Assembly: GCF_002068095.1 (NCBI RefSeq)
Contig: NZ_LWIG01000008.1
Span: 116,889-170,654 of the forward strand
DNA: 53,766 nucleotides
Direction of reading: 5' to 3'
From: Bradyrhizobium sacchari
GTDB lineage: Bacteria; Pseudomonadota; Alphaproteobacteria; Rhizobiales; Xanthobacteraceae
The notes beneath the pieces are model-generated. The model made no database searches and was not told where the DNA came from. It saw only the letters and a program-made list of their open reading frames with translations. Shown piece by piece: positions 8,216 to 15,551 of the stretch. Position 1 is the stretch's first letter. Each line of letters opens with the position of its first letter. The translations under genes were made by a program, and so were the position numbers.

Positions 8216-8485
8216 ATGCCACGCTATTACTTCAACATTCACAATGGTCACCCCTTTGAGGACCGTGTCGGCGAGGATCTGCCCGACGAGGAGGCGGCCT
8301 GGAAGAACGCGCTCCTGCTTACGCGCGACATCGAAGACGTGCTCGCCCCCGGCGGTGCGTGGAGGCTCGAGGTCATCAAGACCGATGGAAGTCCGCTCTA
8401 CCGCATCGACATCAAGGCCGAGCGGGCAAACGACGCTCCGTCCAATTCGGCAACACCAGGTGACAGCGACAGCCCTGATGGCTGA
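8216..8485 (+). CDS. DUF6894-like small stress protein (paralogue 1)
   Basis: 89 residues starting MPRYYFNIHNG, with the pattern DRVGEDLPDEEAAWKNA and the C-terminal SPLYRIDIKAE. Rhizobial proteins with an RYxFxI-DG start and a GxxLxDxxAAxxxA helix form a family I know as DUF6894; no activity is established. A close paralogue sits at 9529-9741, sharing LPD(E/D)EAAW and SPLYRID. A TTG at 8207 would add three residues. I prefer the ATG at 8216 because the family begins MPRY(F/Y)F. There is no ribosome site, since the promoter runs almost into the start codon. Confidence 0.75.
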   Translation: MPRYYFNIHNGHPFEDRVGEDLPDEEAAWKNALLLTRDIEDVLAPGGAWRLEVIKTDGSPLYRIDIKAERANDAPSNSATPGDSDSPDG

Positions 8486-8509
8486 ACGCTTCGCAGGCTG
8501 CGTGTCGGC

Positions 8510-9367
8510 TCAAATGAACGGCTTCCCGCCGGTCACGGCGAGCGTGGCTCCCGAGGTGTAGCTCGAGAGCGGATCGGCCAGCATCACATAGGCTGTCGCG
8601 AGCTCCGCCGGCTGTCCGGCACGCTGCATCGGCACCTGCTTGCCGAAATTCTTTACGGAATCCTCGGGCATGGTCGACGGGATCAGTGGCGTCCAGATCG
8701 GTCCCGGGGCGACCGCGTTGACCCTGATGCCCTTGCTTGCCAGCATCTGCGCGAGCCCGCCGGTAAAGTTCTGAATGGCGCCTTTGGTCGTGGCATAGGC
8801 GAGCAGGCTCGGGTTCGGCATGTCCGAGTTCACGGAAGCCGTATTCACGATCGCCCCGCCCGGTCGCATGTGCGGGACGGCAGCCTTGGCCAAATAGAAC
8901 ATGGCGTGGATGTTCACTTCGAAGGTTCGTTGCCATTCCCCATCGCTGATGTCCTGGATGTCCTTGAACGTCGCCTGATGGGCCGCGTTGTTGACGAGTA
9001 TGTCGATTCCCCCGAGTTCCTCGACCGCGCGATGGACGATGCTGCGGCAATGATCGGGATTGGCGATATCGCCGGCAATCAGACCGGCCTTGCGCCCTTC
9101 GCGCTCGACCAGCGCCTTGACCTCAGCCGCGTCCTCATGCTCGTTCAGATAGGCGATGACGATGTCCGCGCCCTCGCGGGCATAGGCGATTGCGACGGCG
9201 CGGCCGATGCCGCTGTCGCCCCCCGTGATGATGGCCTTCATACCGGCGAGGCGACCGGCCCCCTTATAACTCTCCTCGCCATGATCCGGTCGCGGGTTCA
9301 TCGCGCGGGTTGTGCCGGGCGCCGGTTGCTGCTGAGCGGGAAAGGGCGGCTTGGGATATTCGGTCAT
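8510..9367 (-). CDS. SDR oxidoreductase, general stress protein 39-like
   Basis: 285-residue short-chain dehydrogenase of the YhdG/YdaD/GSP39 group. It has a Pro/Gln-rich N-terminal arm of about 40 residues (PKPPFPAQQQPAPG) before the fold, as is usual there. Motifs are IITGGDSGIG (cofactor), VNNAAH (the NNAG-equivalent), a Ser in NTASVNS and YATTK for YxxxK. It ends in a typical SGATLAVTGG. The frame is open to 9472. The ATG at 9367 fits GGAGCAGCTCC upstream and the stress promoter at 9394-9418. It converges with the first DUF6894-like gene and diverges from the second. The substrate is unknown. Confidence 0.88.
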   Translation of the reverse strand: MTEYPKPPFPAQQQPAPGTTRAMNPRPDHGEESYKGAGRLAGMKAIITGGDSGIGRAVAIAYAREGADIVIAYLNEHEDAAEVKALVEREGRKAGLIAGDIANPDHCRSIVHRAVEELGGIDILVNNAAHQATFKDIQDISDGEWQRTFEVNIHAMFYLAKAAVPHMRPGGAIVNTASVNSDMPNPSLLAYATTKGAIQNFTGGLAQMLASKGIRVNAVAPGPIWTPLIPSTMPEDSVKNFGKQVPMQRAGQPAELATAYVMLADPLSSYTSGATLAVTGGKPFI

Positions 9368-9393
9368 GGAGCTGCTCCGGAATTTGCTCCGGT

Positions 9394-9418
9394 AACCGAA
9401 GGCGACCGCAAGCGTTCC
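9394..9418 (-). promoter_or_regulatory. EcfG-type promoter for the GSP39-like SDR
   Basis: Minus strand: GGAAC (9414-9418), 16-base spacer, GGTT (9394-9397). The leader to the ATG at 9367 would be about 20 bases and contains the ribosome site. Confidence 0.6.
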
Positions 9419-9495
9419 TAGCCCGCCCATCGGATATCTTGTCCCAAATGCACGAGGACCGCTCGGCGGCAACCTCCGACTCTGAACAGACGTTA

Positions 9496-9521
9496 GGAAC
9501 GCGCCGCGTGTTCCAGCCGTT
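9496..9521 (+). promoter_or_regulatory. EcfG-type promoter abutting the second DUF6894-like gene
   Basis: GGAAC (9496-9500), 17-base spacer, CGTT (9518-9521): full consensus. The ATG at 9529 follows after 7 bases, so the transcript should begin on or within a base or two of the A of the start codon. Confidence 0.75.
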
Positions 9522-9528
9522 CAACTGG

Positions 9529-9741
9529 ATGACCAGATACTCATTCTTGATCACGGACGGCGACGATTTCTCTGACAACGAAGAGCTGCCGGACGACGAA
9601 GCAGCCTGGCACCAGGCCCTTCGTACCGTCAGGGACATCGAATCGACGCTCAGCTCCACTGGCGGCAAATGGTCGCTTGTGGTTCACCGGGATGATAGTC
9701 CACTCTATCGCATCGACGTGCGGGCCCAAAGGCTGACCTAA
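9529..9741 (+). CDS. DUF6894-like small stress protein (paralogue 2)
   Basis: 70 residues starting MTRYSFLITDGDDF, with ELPDDEAAWHQAL and SPLYRIDVRAQR. It is clearly paralogous to the gene at 8216-8485. The frame is open further upstream, but the residues there are low in family similarity and the promoter -10 at 9518-9521 makes any earlier start untranscribed. There is no ribosome site, so it is predicted to be a leaderless mRNA. Its stop overlaps the stop of the convergent Crp/Fnr gene by 4 bases. Function unknown. Confidence 0.7.
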   Translation: MTRYSFLITDGDDFSDNEELPDDEAAWHQALRTVRDIESTLSSTGGKWSLVVHRDDSPLYRIDVRAQRLT

Positions 9742-10499
9742 GTGCTCGGGCTCAGATGCAGGTAGGTGGGGTCAAAGCCTGCCAGCTCTTCCATCTCCTT
9801 GGGCTTGAGGATGTGAAACTCCGACCTGCTCACCGAGACCAGCCCTCCCTTCCGGAGGTTCTGGAGGACCCGCTTGGTGTGAACCACCGAAAGGCCAAGG
9901 CAATCGCCCAGATCGGTCTGAGTGATGGGCAAGCCGAACTCTCCATCACGCGTGTGCCCGATGGCCTTCAGCCGGCGGTGGAGTTCTGTCAGGAGCTGAG
10001 CCATTCTGGGCGTAGCCTCACGCCGTCCGACGTTGACGATCCATTCCCTGAAGATTGCCCCGTCGAGCAGAGTTTCGCGCCATCGTGCCGATGCCAGGTT
10101 CGGGCGCAAGCGGTTGACCTCTCTGAGGTCGTCGTGGGAGATGAAGCCGAGCGCACACCGCGTGACGGTGATCAGGTCATGATCCATGACCTTGAGATGA
10201 AGACCTTGAAGGTCAGGATCTCTCCCGGTATGTGGATGGAGAGAACCTGTCGTTCGCCATCCGCAGTCGTCTATCGAGCGGAATGCAAATCCTTCCGCGA
10301 TCAGGCAGCAGTCACTTGGCCGGTCTCCATCGGCCACAATGACTTCGCCGGAGTCGAAATGCCGCTCGCGAATCCGAAGCGTGTGAATTGCCCGGATGTC
10401 CTCGGCGTCCAGATTGTTGGACACGGTCAGCTTTGTGATCAGGGCGGAAGCCAGGTTTGCCGGCATCGGATGCTCCATTTCGAGACCCGAATGATGCAA
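9738..10499 (-). CDS. Crp/Fnr-family transcription regulator with a reading-frame oddity
   Basis: 253 residues: a cNMP-binding-like beta-roll (about 20-150) and a winged HTH (about 165-230; TQTDLGDCLGLSVVHTKRVL is the recognition region). No Fnr-type N-terminal cysteine cluster is seen. The paralogue at 27316-28092 has DGQITSISVPGDIPDLQ, but here the same place reads GWRTTGSLHPHTGRDPDLQ. The +1 frame over about 45 bases (10219-10264) encodes DGERQVLSIHIPGEI, the expected sequence. Two compensating single-base indels therefore appear to have replaced a beta-roll segment. It may still fold with altered sensing. The gene is preceded by a stress-type promoter. Confidence 0.8.
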   Translation of the reverse strand: MHHSGLEMEHPMPANLASALITKLTVSNNLDAEDIRAIHTLRIRERHFDSGEVIVADGDRPSDCCLIAEGFAFRSIDDCGWRTTGSLHPHTGRDPDLQGLHLKVMDHDLITVTRCALGFISHDDLREVNRLRPNLASARWRETLLDGAIFREWIVNVGRREATPRMAQLLTELHRRLKAIGHTRDGEFGLPITQTDLGDCLGLSVVHTKRVLQNLRKGGLVSVSRSEFHILKPKEMEELAGFDPTYLHLSPST

Positions 10500-10576
10500 A
10501 CCACTCCGGCCTGTGAGGCGGGAGCACTACACTCTCAGCATCGACGCCCATGCATATCTGCCGATGATGATACGAC

Positions 10577-10600
10577 AACGCAAAGCTATAAGATCGTTCC
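10577..10600 (-). promoter_or_regulatory. EcfG-type promoter (short spacer) for the Crp/Fnr gene
   Basis: Minus strand: GGAAC (10596-10600), 15-base spacer, CGTT (10577-10580). Both halves are perfect but the spacer is one base shorter than the usual 16-17. The start codon lies 78 bases downstream. Confidence 0.5.
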
Positions 10601-10690
10601 AGGAACAACCATCAAGCAGCTTCTCGCGCAAATTTTCAACTTGGCTCACTTTGAGTAAGGAGAGCCGGCGAGCTTCGACCACGTCTTGGA

Positions 10691-11152
10691 CTAGCCGAGC
10701 GTGTGCACGATCGGTCGAATCTCGCCGCTTTCGTCGAGATCGAGCGTCGCCAGCGTGATCGGGAGCTTGAAGCGTTGCGGCCCGGCGCTCCCGGGATTGA
10801 GATAAAGCACCCCACCGACGTTCTTGACGCTCGCCCGGTGCGAATGACCGCAGATCACGGCAGCAACGCCTTCAGGCGCAGGTTTGCTCGCAAGCTCGTT
10901 CTGATCATGCAGGACGTATAAATCGCACCCGCCGAGATGCACCGTTTCCGTATCCCGATAGTTCCGCGCCCAATCGCCGGTGTCGACATTCCCCCGGATC
11001 GCCGAGACAGGCGCAATTCTGCGCAGCCCCTCGAGCACATGCTCGGCGCCGATATCGCCGGCGTGGATGATGTGCGCGACCCCGGCCAGACGGCGCACGG
11101 CCTCCGGACGTAGCAACCCGTGCGTATCCGAAATCACGCCGATCCTGATCAC
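10691..11152 (-). CDS. YfcE/MJ0936-type metallophosphoesterase
   Basis: 153-residue calcineurin-like phosphodiesterase with the full metal-site set: SDTHG, HAGDIG, IRGNVD, LHDQN (a His variant region) and CGHSH, then LNPGS near the C-terminus. It probably hydrolyses phosphodiesters with Mn2+ or Ni2+ in the cytoplasm; the natural substrate is unknown. The frame is open to 11206, but the GTG at 11152 is preceded by AGGAGAGG and gives the family-standard start (IRIGVISDTHG). It is transcribed away from the oxidase region. Confidence 0.85.
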   Translation of the reverse strand: MIRIGVISDTHGLLRPEAVRRLAGVAHIIHAGDIGAEHVLEGLRRIAPVSAIRGNVDTGDWARNYRDTETVHLGGCDLYVLHDQNELASKPAPEGVAAVICGHSHRASVKNVGGVLYLNPGSAGPQRFKLPITLATLDLDESGEIRPIVHTLG

Positions 11153-11190
11153 AGCGCCTCTCCTGACTTGATGCCCCAGCGCGGGGCCTA

Positions 11191-11215
11191 GGAACCACGG
11201 CAGCACGCTCGCATT
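11191..11215 (+). promoter_or_regulatory. Weak EcfG-like promoter before the pre-oxidase small ORFs
   Basis: GGAAC (11191-11195), 16-base spacer, CATT (11212-11215). It lies 27 bases before the ATG at 11242, which has GGAGCG as ribosome site. The -10 is non-consensus. Confidence 0.35.
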
Positions 11216-11241
11216 GCCGGATATCTAACCGGAGCGCACAA

Positions 11242-11451
11242 ATGGGCAATAGCGGCGTCGGCATGCTTTTGGGAGACGTCTCGGCCACGGTGTTGTGGCT
11301 GTGGTTCATCGGCGCCTTCATCCTTGGCGCCGTGATCTGGTATGGCGTCAGTCGATCCGGCCATTTGCGCCGAAGTGAGCGCGCACAACTGGACCGGAAC
11401 ACGGAAGCCGCGCAGCGCCGCGACGATCCGCAAAAGCCCGCGGCACGGTGA
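11242..11451 (+). CDS. Small membrane protein upstream of the caa3 oxidase operon
   Basis: 69 residues. One hydrophobic helix (about 14-36, VLWLWFIGAFILGAVIWYGV) is followed by a strongly charged Arg/Glu/Gln tail, so the tail is likely cytoplasmic. No family function is recognised. The position, immediately ahead of another mini membrane protein and the oxidase genes in the same direction, suggests an accessory or stress role linked to the oxidase. The start is supported by GGAGCG 7 bases upstream. Confidence 0.6.
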   Translation: MGNSGVGMLLGDVSATVLWLWFIGAFILGAVIWYGVSRSGHLRRSERAQLDRNTEAAQRRDDPQKPAAR

Positions 11452-11472
11452 TCACGCGACCGAGGATGATAC

Positions 11473-11595
11473 ATGCTGGAAGATCTTCGCGCGATCGCTC
11501 AACCGGGAGCGATAATTGCCGTCATCGTCGTCCTGCTGCTGATGGGCGCAGCCGATGCGGCAATCTTCATCGCGACCAGGGGATGGCCGTTCTGA
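11473..11595 (+). CDS. 40-residue single-helix membrane protein
   Basis: Short ORF with ATG at 11473 and TGA at 11593-11595. The sequence is an acidic/amphipathic start (MLEDLRAIAQPG) then IIAVIVVLLLMGAADAAIF and a short RGWPF end: one clear transmembrane helix. GAGGATGAT upstream can serve as ribosome site. It begins 21 bases after the previous small gene and precedes the oxidase promoter. Miniproteins of this kind are frequent subunits or assembly partners of terminal oxidases, but that role is only inferred. Confidence 0.5.
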   Translation: MLEDLRAIAQPGAIIAVIVVLLLMGAADAAIFIATRGWPF

Positions 11596-11627
11596 GGCGG
11601 CAGTGAACCAGCCCGATCTGTGCGATA

Positions 11628-11652
11628 GGAACCTTCATAGGATTGACCGGTT
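11628..11652 (+). promoter_or_regulatory. EcfG-type promoter of the caa3 oxidase operon
   Basis: GGAAC (11628-11632), 16-base spacer, GGTT (11649-11652). It lies 32 bases before the ATG of the subunit II gene and matches the GGTT variant at the Mn-catalase and SDR genes. Confidence 0.55.
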
Positions 11653-11684
11653 CGCCCTGCAACAGGGGAGCACGGCGAACACTC

Positions 11685-12695
11685 ATGCCTGTCCGGATGC
11701 GAACGGCTCTGGTGCCATTTGCGGCGTTGCCGCTGGTCGCTTGCGCCGGCCAGCAGTCGGCGCTCGACCCGCAAGGGCTTCAGTCCACCCAGATCCTCAA
11801 TATCCTCTTCATCTTCCTGGGCGTCGCGGCCATCGTCTGGATCGCCGCGATGATCGTGCTTGCTGTCGGCATGCTGCGCCGAAATCGTACGGCCGACCAG
11901 CCGCTCGCGCTGCACCAGCCCTTTGAAAGGACGGCCGGTCGCGTCGTCTTCATCCTGGGGCTCGCAACCCTCGTCATCGTGCTCGGGCTCTCCATCGTCA
12001 GCTATGCCGGCCAGCGCACCGTCTTCGCCAAGGACGAGCACGCCCTCACCCTCAAGATCATCGGCCATCAATGGTGGTGGGAGATTCGGTACGAGGACGA
12101 CAGTCCCGACAAGAGCTTCGTGACAGCCAACGAGATCCGGATTCCGACCGGTCAGCCCGTGAAGGTCGAGCTCGAATCCGCCGACGTGATCCACAGCTTC
12201 TGGGTGCCGAGCCTGACCGGGAAGATGGACCTCATTACCGGGCAGAAGAACGAGCTGCAGTTCACGGCGAAGACCGCCGGCGTCTATCGCGGCCAATGCG
12301 CCGAGTTCTGCGGACTTCAGCATGCGCATATGGCCTTTGCGGTGCTCGCGTTATCGCCGGATGAGTTCGGCCGCTGGCGCGACAACGAGAACCGGAGCGC
12401 CAACAGCCCGACCGACCAGCTCGGCAAGCAGGGCGAGCAGCAGTTCCGTGCAAGAGGCTGCGCGCTCTGCCACACAGTGCGGGGCACGCTGGCGGGCGGG
12501 CAATTGGGTCCCGATCTGACCCACATCGGCAGCCGTACCACGGTCGCCGCCGGAACGCTGCCGCTGACGCCGGCCGCGCTCGGCGCCTGGATCGCCGATC
12601 CCCAGCACGTCAAGCCCGGCAATCTTATGCCGAAGATGCCGCTGCAATCGAACGAGCTCATCGCGATCCTTCACTATCTGGAGCAGCTCAAGTGA
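11685..12695 (+). CDS. ctaC: Cytochrome c oxidase subunit II with fused cytochrome c domain (caa3 type)
   Basis: 336-residue lipoprotein. LPLVAC is a lipobox, putting the mature Cys near residue 18. Two membrane helices (about 35-60 and 80-105) precede the periplasmic CuA domain. The CuA ligands are H170 (HSFWVP), C205, C209 (CAEFC), H213 and M216, the exact C-x3-C-x3-H-x2-M spacing. A C-terminal class I cytochrome c domain carries C259-x2-C262-H263 (CALCH) and a late Met (NLMPKMPL). It receives electrons from a soluble or membrane cytochrome c and passes them to subunit I. The frame is open back to 11643, but the ATG at 11685 gives the signal sequence. It overlaps ctaD by 4 bases. Confidence 0.95.
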   Translation: MPVRMRTALVPFAALPLVACAGQQSALDPQGLQSTQILNILFIFLGVAAIVWIAAMIVLAVGMLRRNRTADQPLALHQPFERTAGRVVFILGLATLVIVLGLSIVSYAGQRTVFAKDEHALTLKIIGHQWWWEIRYEDDSPDKSFVTANEIRIPTGQPVKVELESADVIHSFWVPSLTGKMDLITGQKNELQFTAKTAGVYRGQCAEFCGLQHAHMAFAVLALSPDEFGRWRDNENRSANSPTDQLGKQGEQQFRARGCALCHTVRGTLAGGQLGPDLTHIGSRTTVAAGTLPLTPAALGAWIADPQHVKPGNLMPKMPLQSNELIAILHYLEQLK

Positions 12696-14605
12696 CCGTG
12701 ATGGCTGAAGAACGCGAGCTGCGCGACGACGCGCTGAACGGCCTGGAGCTCTCTACGCGCCTCGACAGGATCTGGCGCACGCCGCCCGGCCTGCTCGGCG
12801 CGCTGATGTCGGTCGACCACAAGGTCGTCGGGCGTCGCTACATCGTTACCGCATTCACGTTCCTGCTCCTCGGCGGCATCCTCGCGATCCTGATGCGCAT
12901 TCAGCTCGCGGGCCCTGAGAAGACGTTCCTGTCGGCCGACAAATACAACCAGATCTTCACGATGCACGGCTCGACGATGATGTTTCTGTTCGCCGTCCCG
13001 GTGATGGAAGCATTCGCCGTGTACCTCGTGCCGCTGATGGTCGGAACGCGGAGTATCGCCTTCCCGCGCCTGAATGCGTTCAGCTACTGGATGTTTCTGT
13101 TCGGAGGCTGCTTCCTCTGGATCTCCTTTGCGCTCAACGTCGGTCCGGATGTCGGCTGGTTCGCCTATGTTCCGCTGTCGTCGCTGCAGTACACGCCGAC
13201 GAAGCGGCCCGACGTCTGGGCGCAGATGATCACCTTCACCGAGGTCGCGGCGCTCGCAGTTGCCGTGGAGATCGTCGTCACCGTGTTCAAGCTCCGCGCG
13301 CCCGGCATGACGCTCGACCGCATCCCTCTTTTCGTATGGGCAATGCTGGTCACGTCCTTTCTGGTGATGTTCGCGATGCCTTCGATCATGGTTGCATCGA
13401 CCTCGCTGATCCTGGATCGTCTCGTCAGCACGCGCTTCTACGATTCCTCGTCGGGCGGACATCCCCTGCTCTGGCAGCACCTGTTCTGGTTCTTCGGTCA
13501 TCCCGAGGTCTACATCATCTTCATACCCGGCACGGGCATGGTCTCGGCCATCCTTGCGACATTCGCGCGCCGGCCGGTGATCGGCTATCCGGTCGTCATC
13601 CTCTCACTGATCGCGACCGGCTTCCTGTCGTTCGGCCTGTGGGTCCACCATATGTTCGTCACGGGCCTGCCCCAGCTCGGCGCCGGCCTGTTCACGGCGT
13701 CCAGCATGCTGATCGCGGTGCCGAGCGGTCTCCAGATCTTCTGCTGGCTGGCGACACTCTGGGACGGCCGTCCGGTCTACCGCACTCCGCTCCTGTTCGT
13801 GGTCGGCTTCATCGTGATCTTCGTGCTCGGCGGCCTCTCCGGCGTGATGGTCGCCTCGGTGCCGATCGACACACAGGTGCACGATACCTATTTCGTCGTC
13901 GCGCATTTCCATTACGTCCTGATTGGCGGCGCGGTCTTCCCGCTCATCGGAGCCGTCTACTACTGGTTTCCCAAGATTACCGGCCGGATGCTGAGCGAGC
14001 GGCTCGGCCGCTGGAACTTCTGGCTCGCCTTCGTCGGGTTCAATGTCGCGTTTTTCCCGATGCACATTCTCGGGCTGATCGGGATGCCGCGGCGCGTTTA
14101 CACCTACACTCCCGAGATGGACTGGGCGCACCTTAACCTTCTGTCCAGCGCCGGCGCCGCCATTTTCGCGATCAGCTTTGCGCTGCTGCTTGTGAACGTG
14201 CTCATGAGCCTTCGCGCCGGCACGCTCGCAGGCGACAATCCCTGGGACGCCTCGACGCTGGAATGGGCGACCTCTTCACCTCCACCCCCGCAGAATTTCG
14301 ACCGCATTCCCGTGGTCAAGCACCGCGATCCGCTCTGGCTCGACAGTGCGAGCCTGCCCGTCGTTGCGGGCCTCAGCGTGGAGCGGCGCGAGGTGCTCCT
14401 GACGTCGCTCGCCGAAGCCGAACCGCAAATCCGTGAGGCGTCTCCGGAGCCGAGCATCTGGCCGCTGCTGACGGCGATTGCGACGACGGTGTTCTTCATC
14501 GGATCGATCTTCACGCCCTGGGCGGTGCTGTGGGGTACGCCGCCCATGGCCGTCACCTTGATCGGCTGGTTCTGGCCGGGCGGCAGCAAGGAGGACGAGC
14601 AATGA
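12692..14605 (+). CDS. ctaD: Cytochrome c oxidase subunit I (caa3 type)
   Basis: 637-residue haem-copper oxidase core with at least 12 membrane helices. It reduces O2 to water and pumps protons. Haem and copper ligands are recognisable: the low-spin haem His in MHGSTMMFLF, CuB His and cross-linked Tyr in WFFGHPEVYI, the CuB His pair in WVHHMFVTG, and the two haem His in VVAHFHYVL. The GTG at 12692 overlaps the ctaC stop (GTGA) with GGAG 9 bases upstream; the ATG at 12701 is an alternative. The C-terminal 110 residues include an extra helix pair (IWPLLTAIATTVFF), as in long caa3-type subunits. It is translationally coupled to ctaC and the subunit III gene. Confidence 0.96.
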   Translation: MTVMAEERELRDDALNGLELSTRLDRIWRTPPGLLGALMSVDHKVVGRRYIVTAFTFLLLGGILAILMRIQLAGPEKTFLSADKYNQIFTMHGSTMMFLFAVPVMEAFAVYLVPLMVGTRSIAFPRLNAFSYWMFLFGGCFLWISFALNVGPDVGWFAYVPLSSLQYTPTKRPDVWAQMITFTEVAALAVAVEIVVTVFKLRAPGMTLDRIPLFVWAMLVTSFLVMFAMPSIMVASTSLILDRLVSTRFYDSSSGGHPLLWQHLFWFFGHPEVYIIFIPGTGMVSAILATFARRPVIGYPVVILSLIATGFLSFGLWVHHMFVTGLPQLGAGLFTASSMLIAVPSGLQIFCWLATLWDGRPVYRTPLLFVVGFIVIFVLGGLSGVMVASVPIDTQVHDTYFVVAHFHYVLIGGAVFPLIGAVYYWFPKITGRMLSERLGRWNFWLAFVGFNVAFFPMHILGLIGMPRRVYTYTPEMDWAHLNLLSSAGAAIFAISFALLLVNVLMSLRAGTLAGDNPWDASTLEWATSSPPPPQNFDRIPVVKHRDPLWLDSASLPVVAGLSVERREVLLTSLAEAEPQIREASPEPSIWPLLTAIATTVFFIGSIFTPWAVLWGTPPMAVTLIGWFWPGGSKEDEQ

Positions 14606-15201
14606 GGCAAACCATCGTCCGCAACGTCGCGGAACTGCCGACCTATGGCTATGGCCCGCGCAGCGGCCCGTGGTGGGGCGCCATGGGGTTCATGGCGCTG
14701 GAGGGCATGGGATTTGCCATCGCAATCGGGGCCTACCTCTATCTCTATGCCGTCAACCCGAACTGGCCGATCGGAGCAGCGCCCCCCGATCTCTGGCCCG
14801 GCACGGCCGAGACCATCGTCTATCTCCTGAGCATCATTCCGAACGAGATGACCAAAAGCGCCGCTCATCGACAGGACCTTGCCAAAGTACGCGCAGGCCT
14901 CATCGCGATGTCGCTGATCGGAATCGGACTCTTGGTCTTGCGCGGCTTCGAGTTCGCCCATCTCAACACGCGTTGGGACAACTCGGCCTACGGATCGATC
15001 GTCTGGTTGATCCTGGGCCTGCACACGACCCATCTCGCCACCGACGTCGGCGACACCATCGTGCTGGCGGTGCTGATGTTCACACGCCACGCCAAGCCGC
15101 GTCGGTTCAGCGACGTCACCGATAATGTGTTCTATTGGAACTTTGTCGTGCTGGCATGGCTGCCGCTCTATGTGCTGCTCGACTGGGTGCCCCGCCTATG
15201 A
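14602..15201 (+). CDS. ctaE: Cytochrome c oxidase subunit III
   Basis: 199 residues with five hydrophobic helices and the subunit III hallmark LRGFEFAHLN followed by LGLHTTHLATD. It stabilises the subunit I/II core in the inner membrane. The ATG overlaps the ctaD stop (ATGA at 14602), which sets the start; the frame is open 24 codons upstream but inside ctaD. It is shorter than the 260-residue mitochondrial type and matches the five-helix caa3/ba3-style form. Confidence 0.9.
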   Translation: MRQTIVRNVAELPTYGYGPRSGPWWGAMGFMALEGMGFAIAIGAYLYLYAVNPNWPIGAAPPDLWPGTAETIVYLLSIIPNEMTKSAAHRQDLAKVRAGLIAMSLIGIGLLVLRGFEFAHLNTRWDNSAYGSIVWLILGLHTTHLATDVGDTIVLAVLMFTRHAKPRRFSDVTDNVFYWNFVVLAWLPLYVLLDWVPRL

Positions 15202-15551
15202 CCGCTGCTGAACGACATCCGAAACTGCTCTACTGGGCCGGCGTCGCGCTCGGACCGCTGGCATGGGGCATCAACCTGCAAGGCGTCTATGCGCTCGCCC
15301 ATTTCTCGTGCGAGACGACAAAGCTCACCGGCACGATCATGAGCGTCGCCCTGGCCATCGTTGCCCTTGCGGGCACGGCGATATCGGCCCGTGCGGTTCG
15401 GCGCGGCGTCGGCGCGGAATGGGCCGATGCACAAGGCGGCGGTCCCCGGACGTTCATGGCCTGGCTCGGTGTCGGCTCCGGCGTGCTGTTCGCACTTGTC
15501 ATCGCGAACCAGCTCGCGGCATCGCTGGTGATCAGCCCATGCCTGCGCTGA
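15198..15551 (+). CDS. Small three-helix membrane protein of the oxidase operon
   Basis: 117 residues with helices at about 10-30 (LLYWAGVALGPLAWGINLQG), 42-62 (IMSVALAIVALAGTAIS) and 85-108 (FMAWLGVGSGVLFALVIANQLAA). The ATG overlaps the subunit III stop (ATGA). It sits where small subunit IV-like or assembly proteins occur in caa3 operons. It shows no catalytic motif. Its coupling to ctaE and overlap with ctaG argue for a role in the oxidase itself. Confidence 0.75.
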   Translation: MTAAERHPKLLYWAGVALGPLAWGINLQGVYALAHFSCETTKLTGTIMSVALAIVALAGTAISARAVRRGVGAEWADAQGGGPRTFMAWLGVGSGVLFALVIANQLAASLVISPCLR

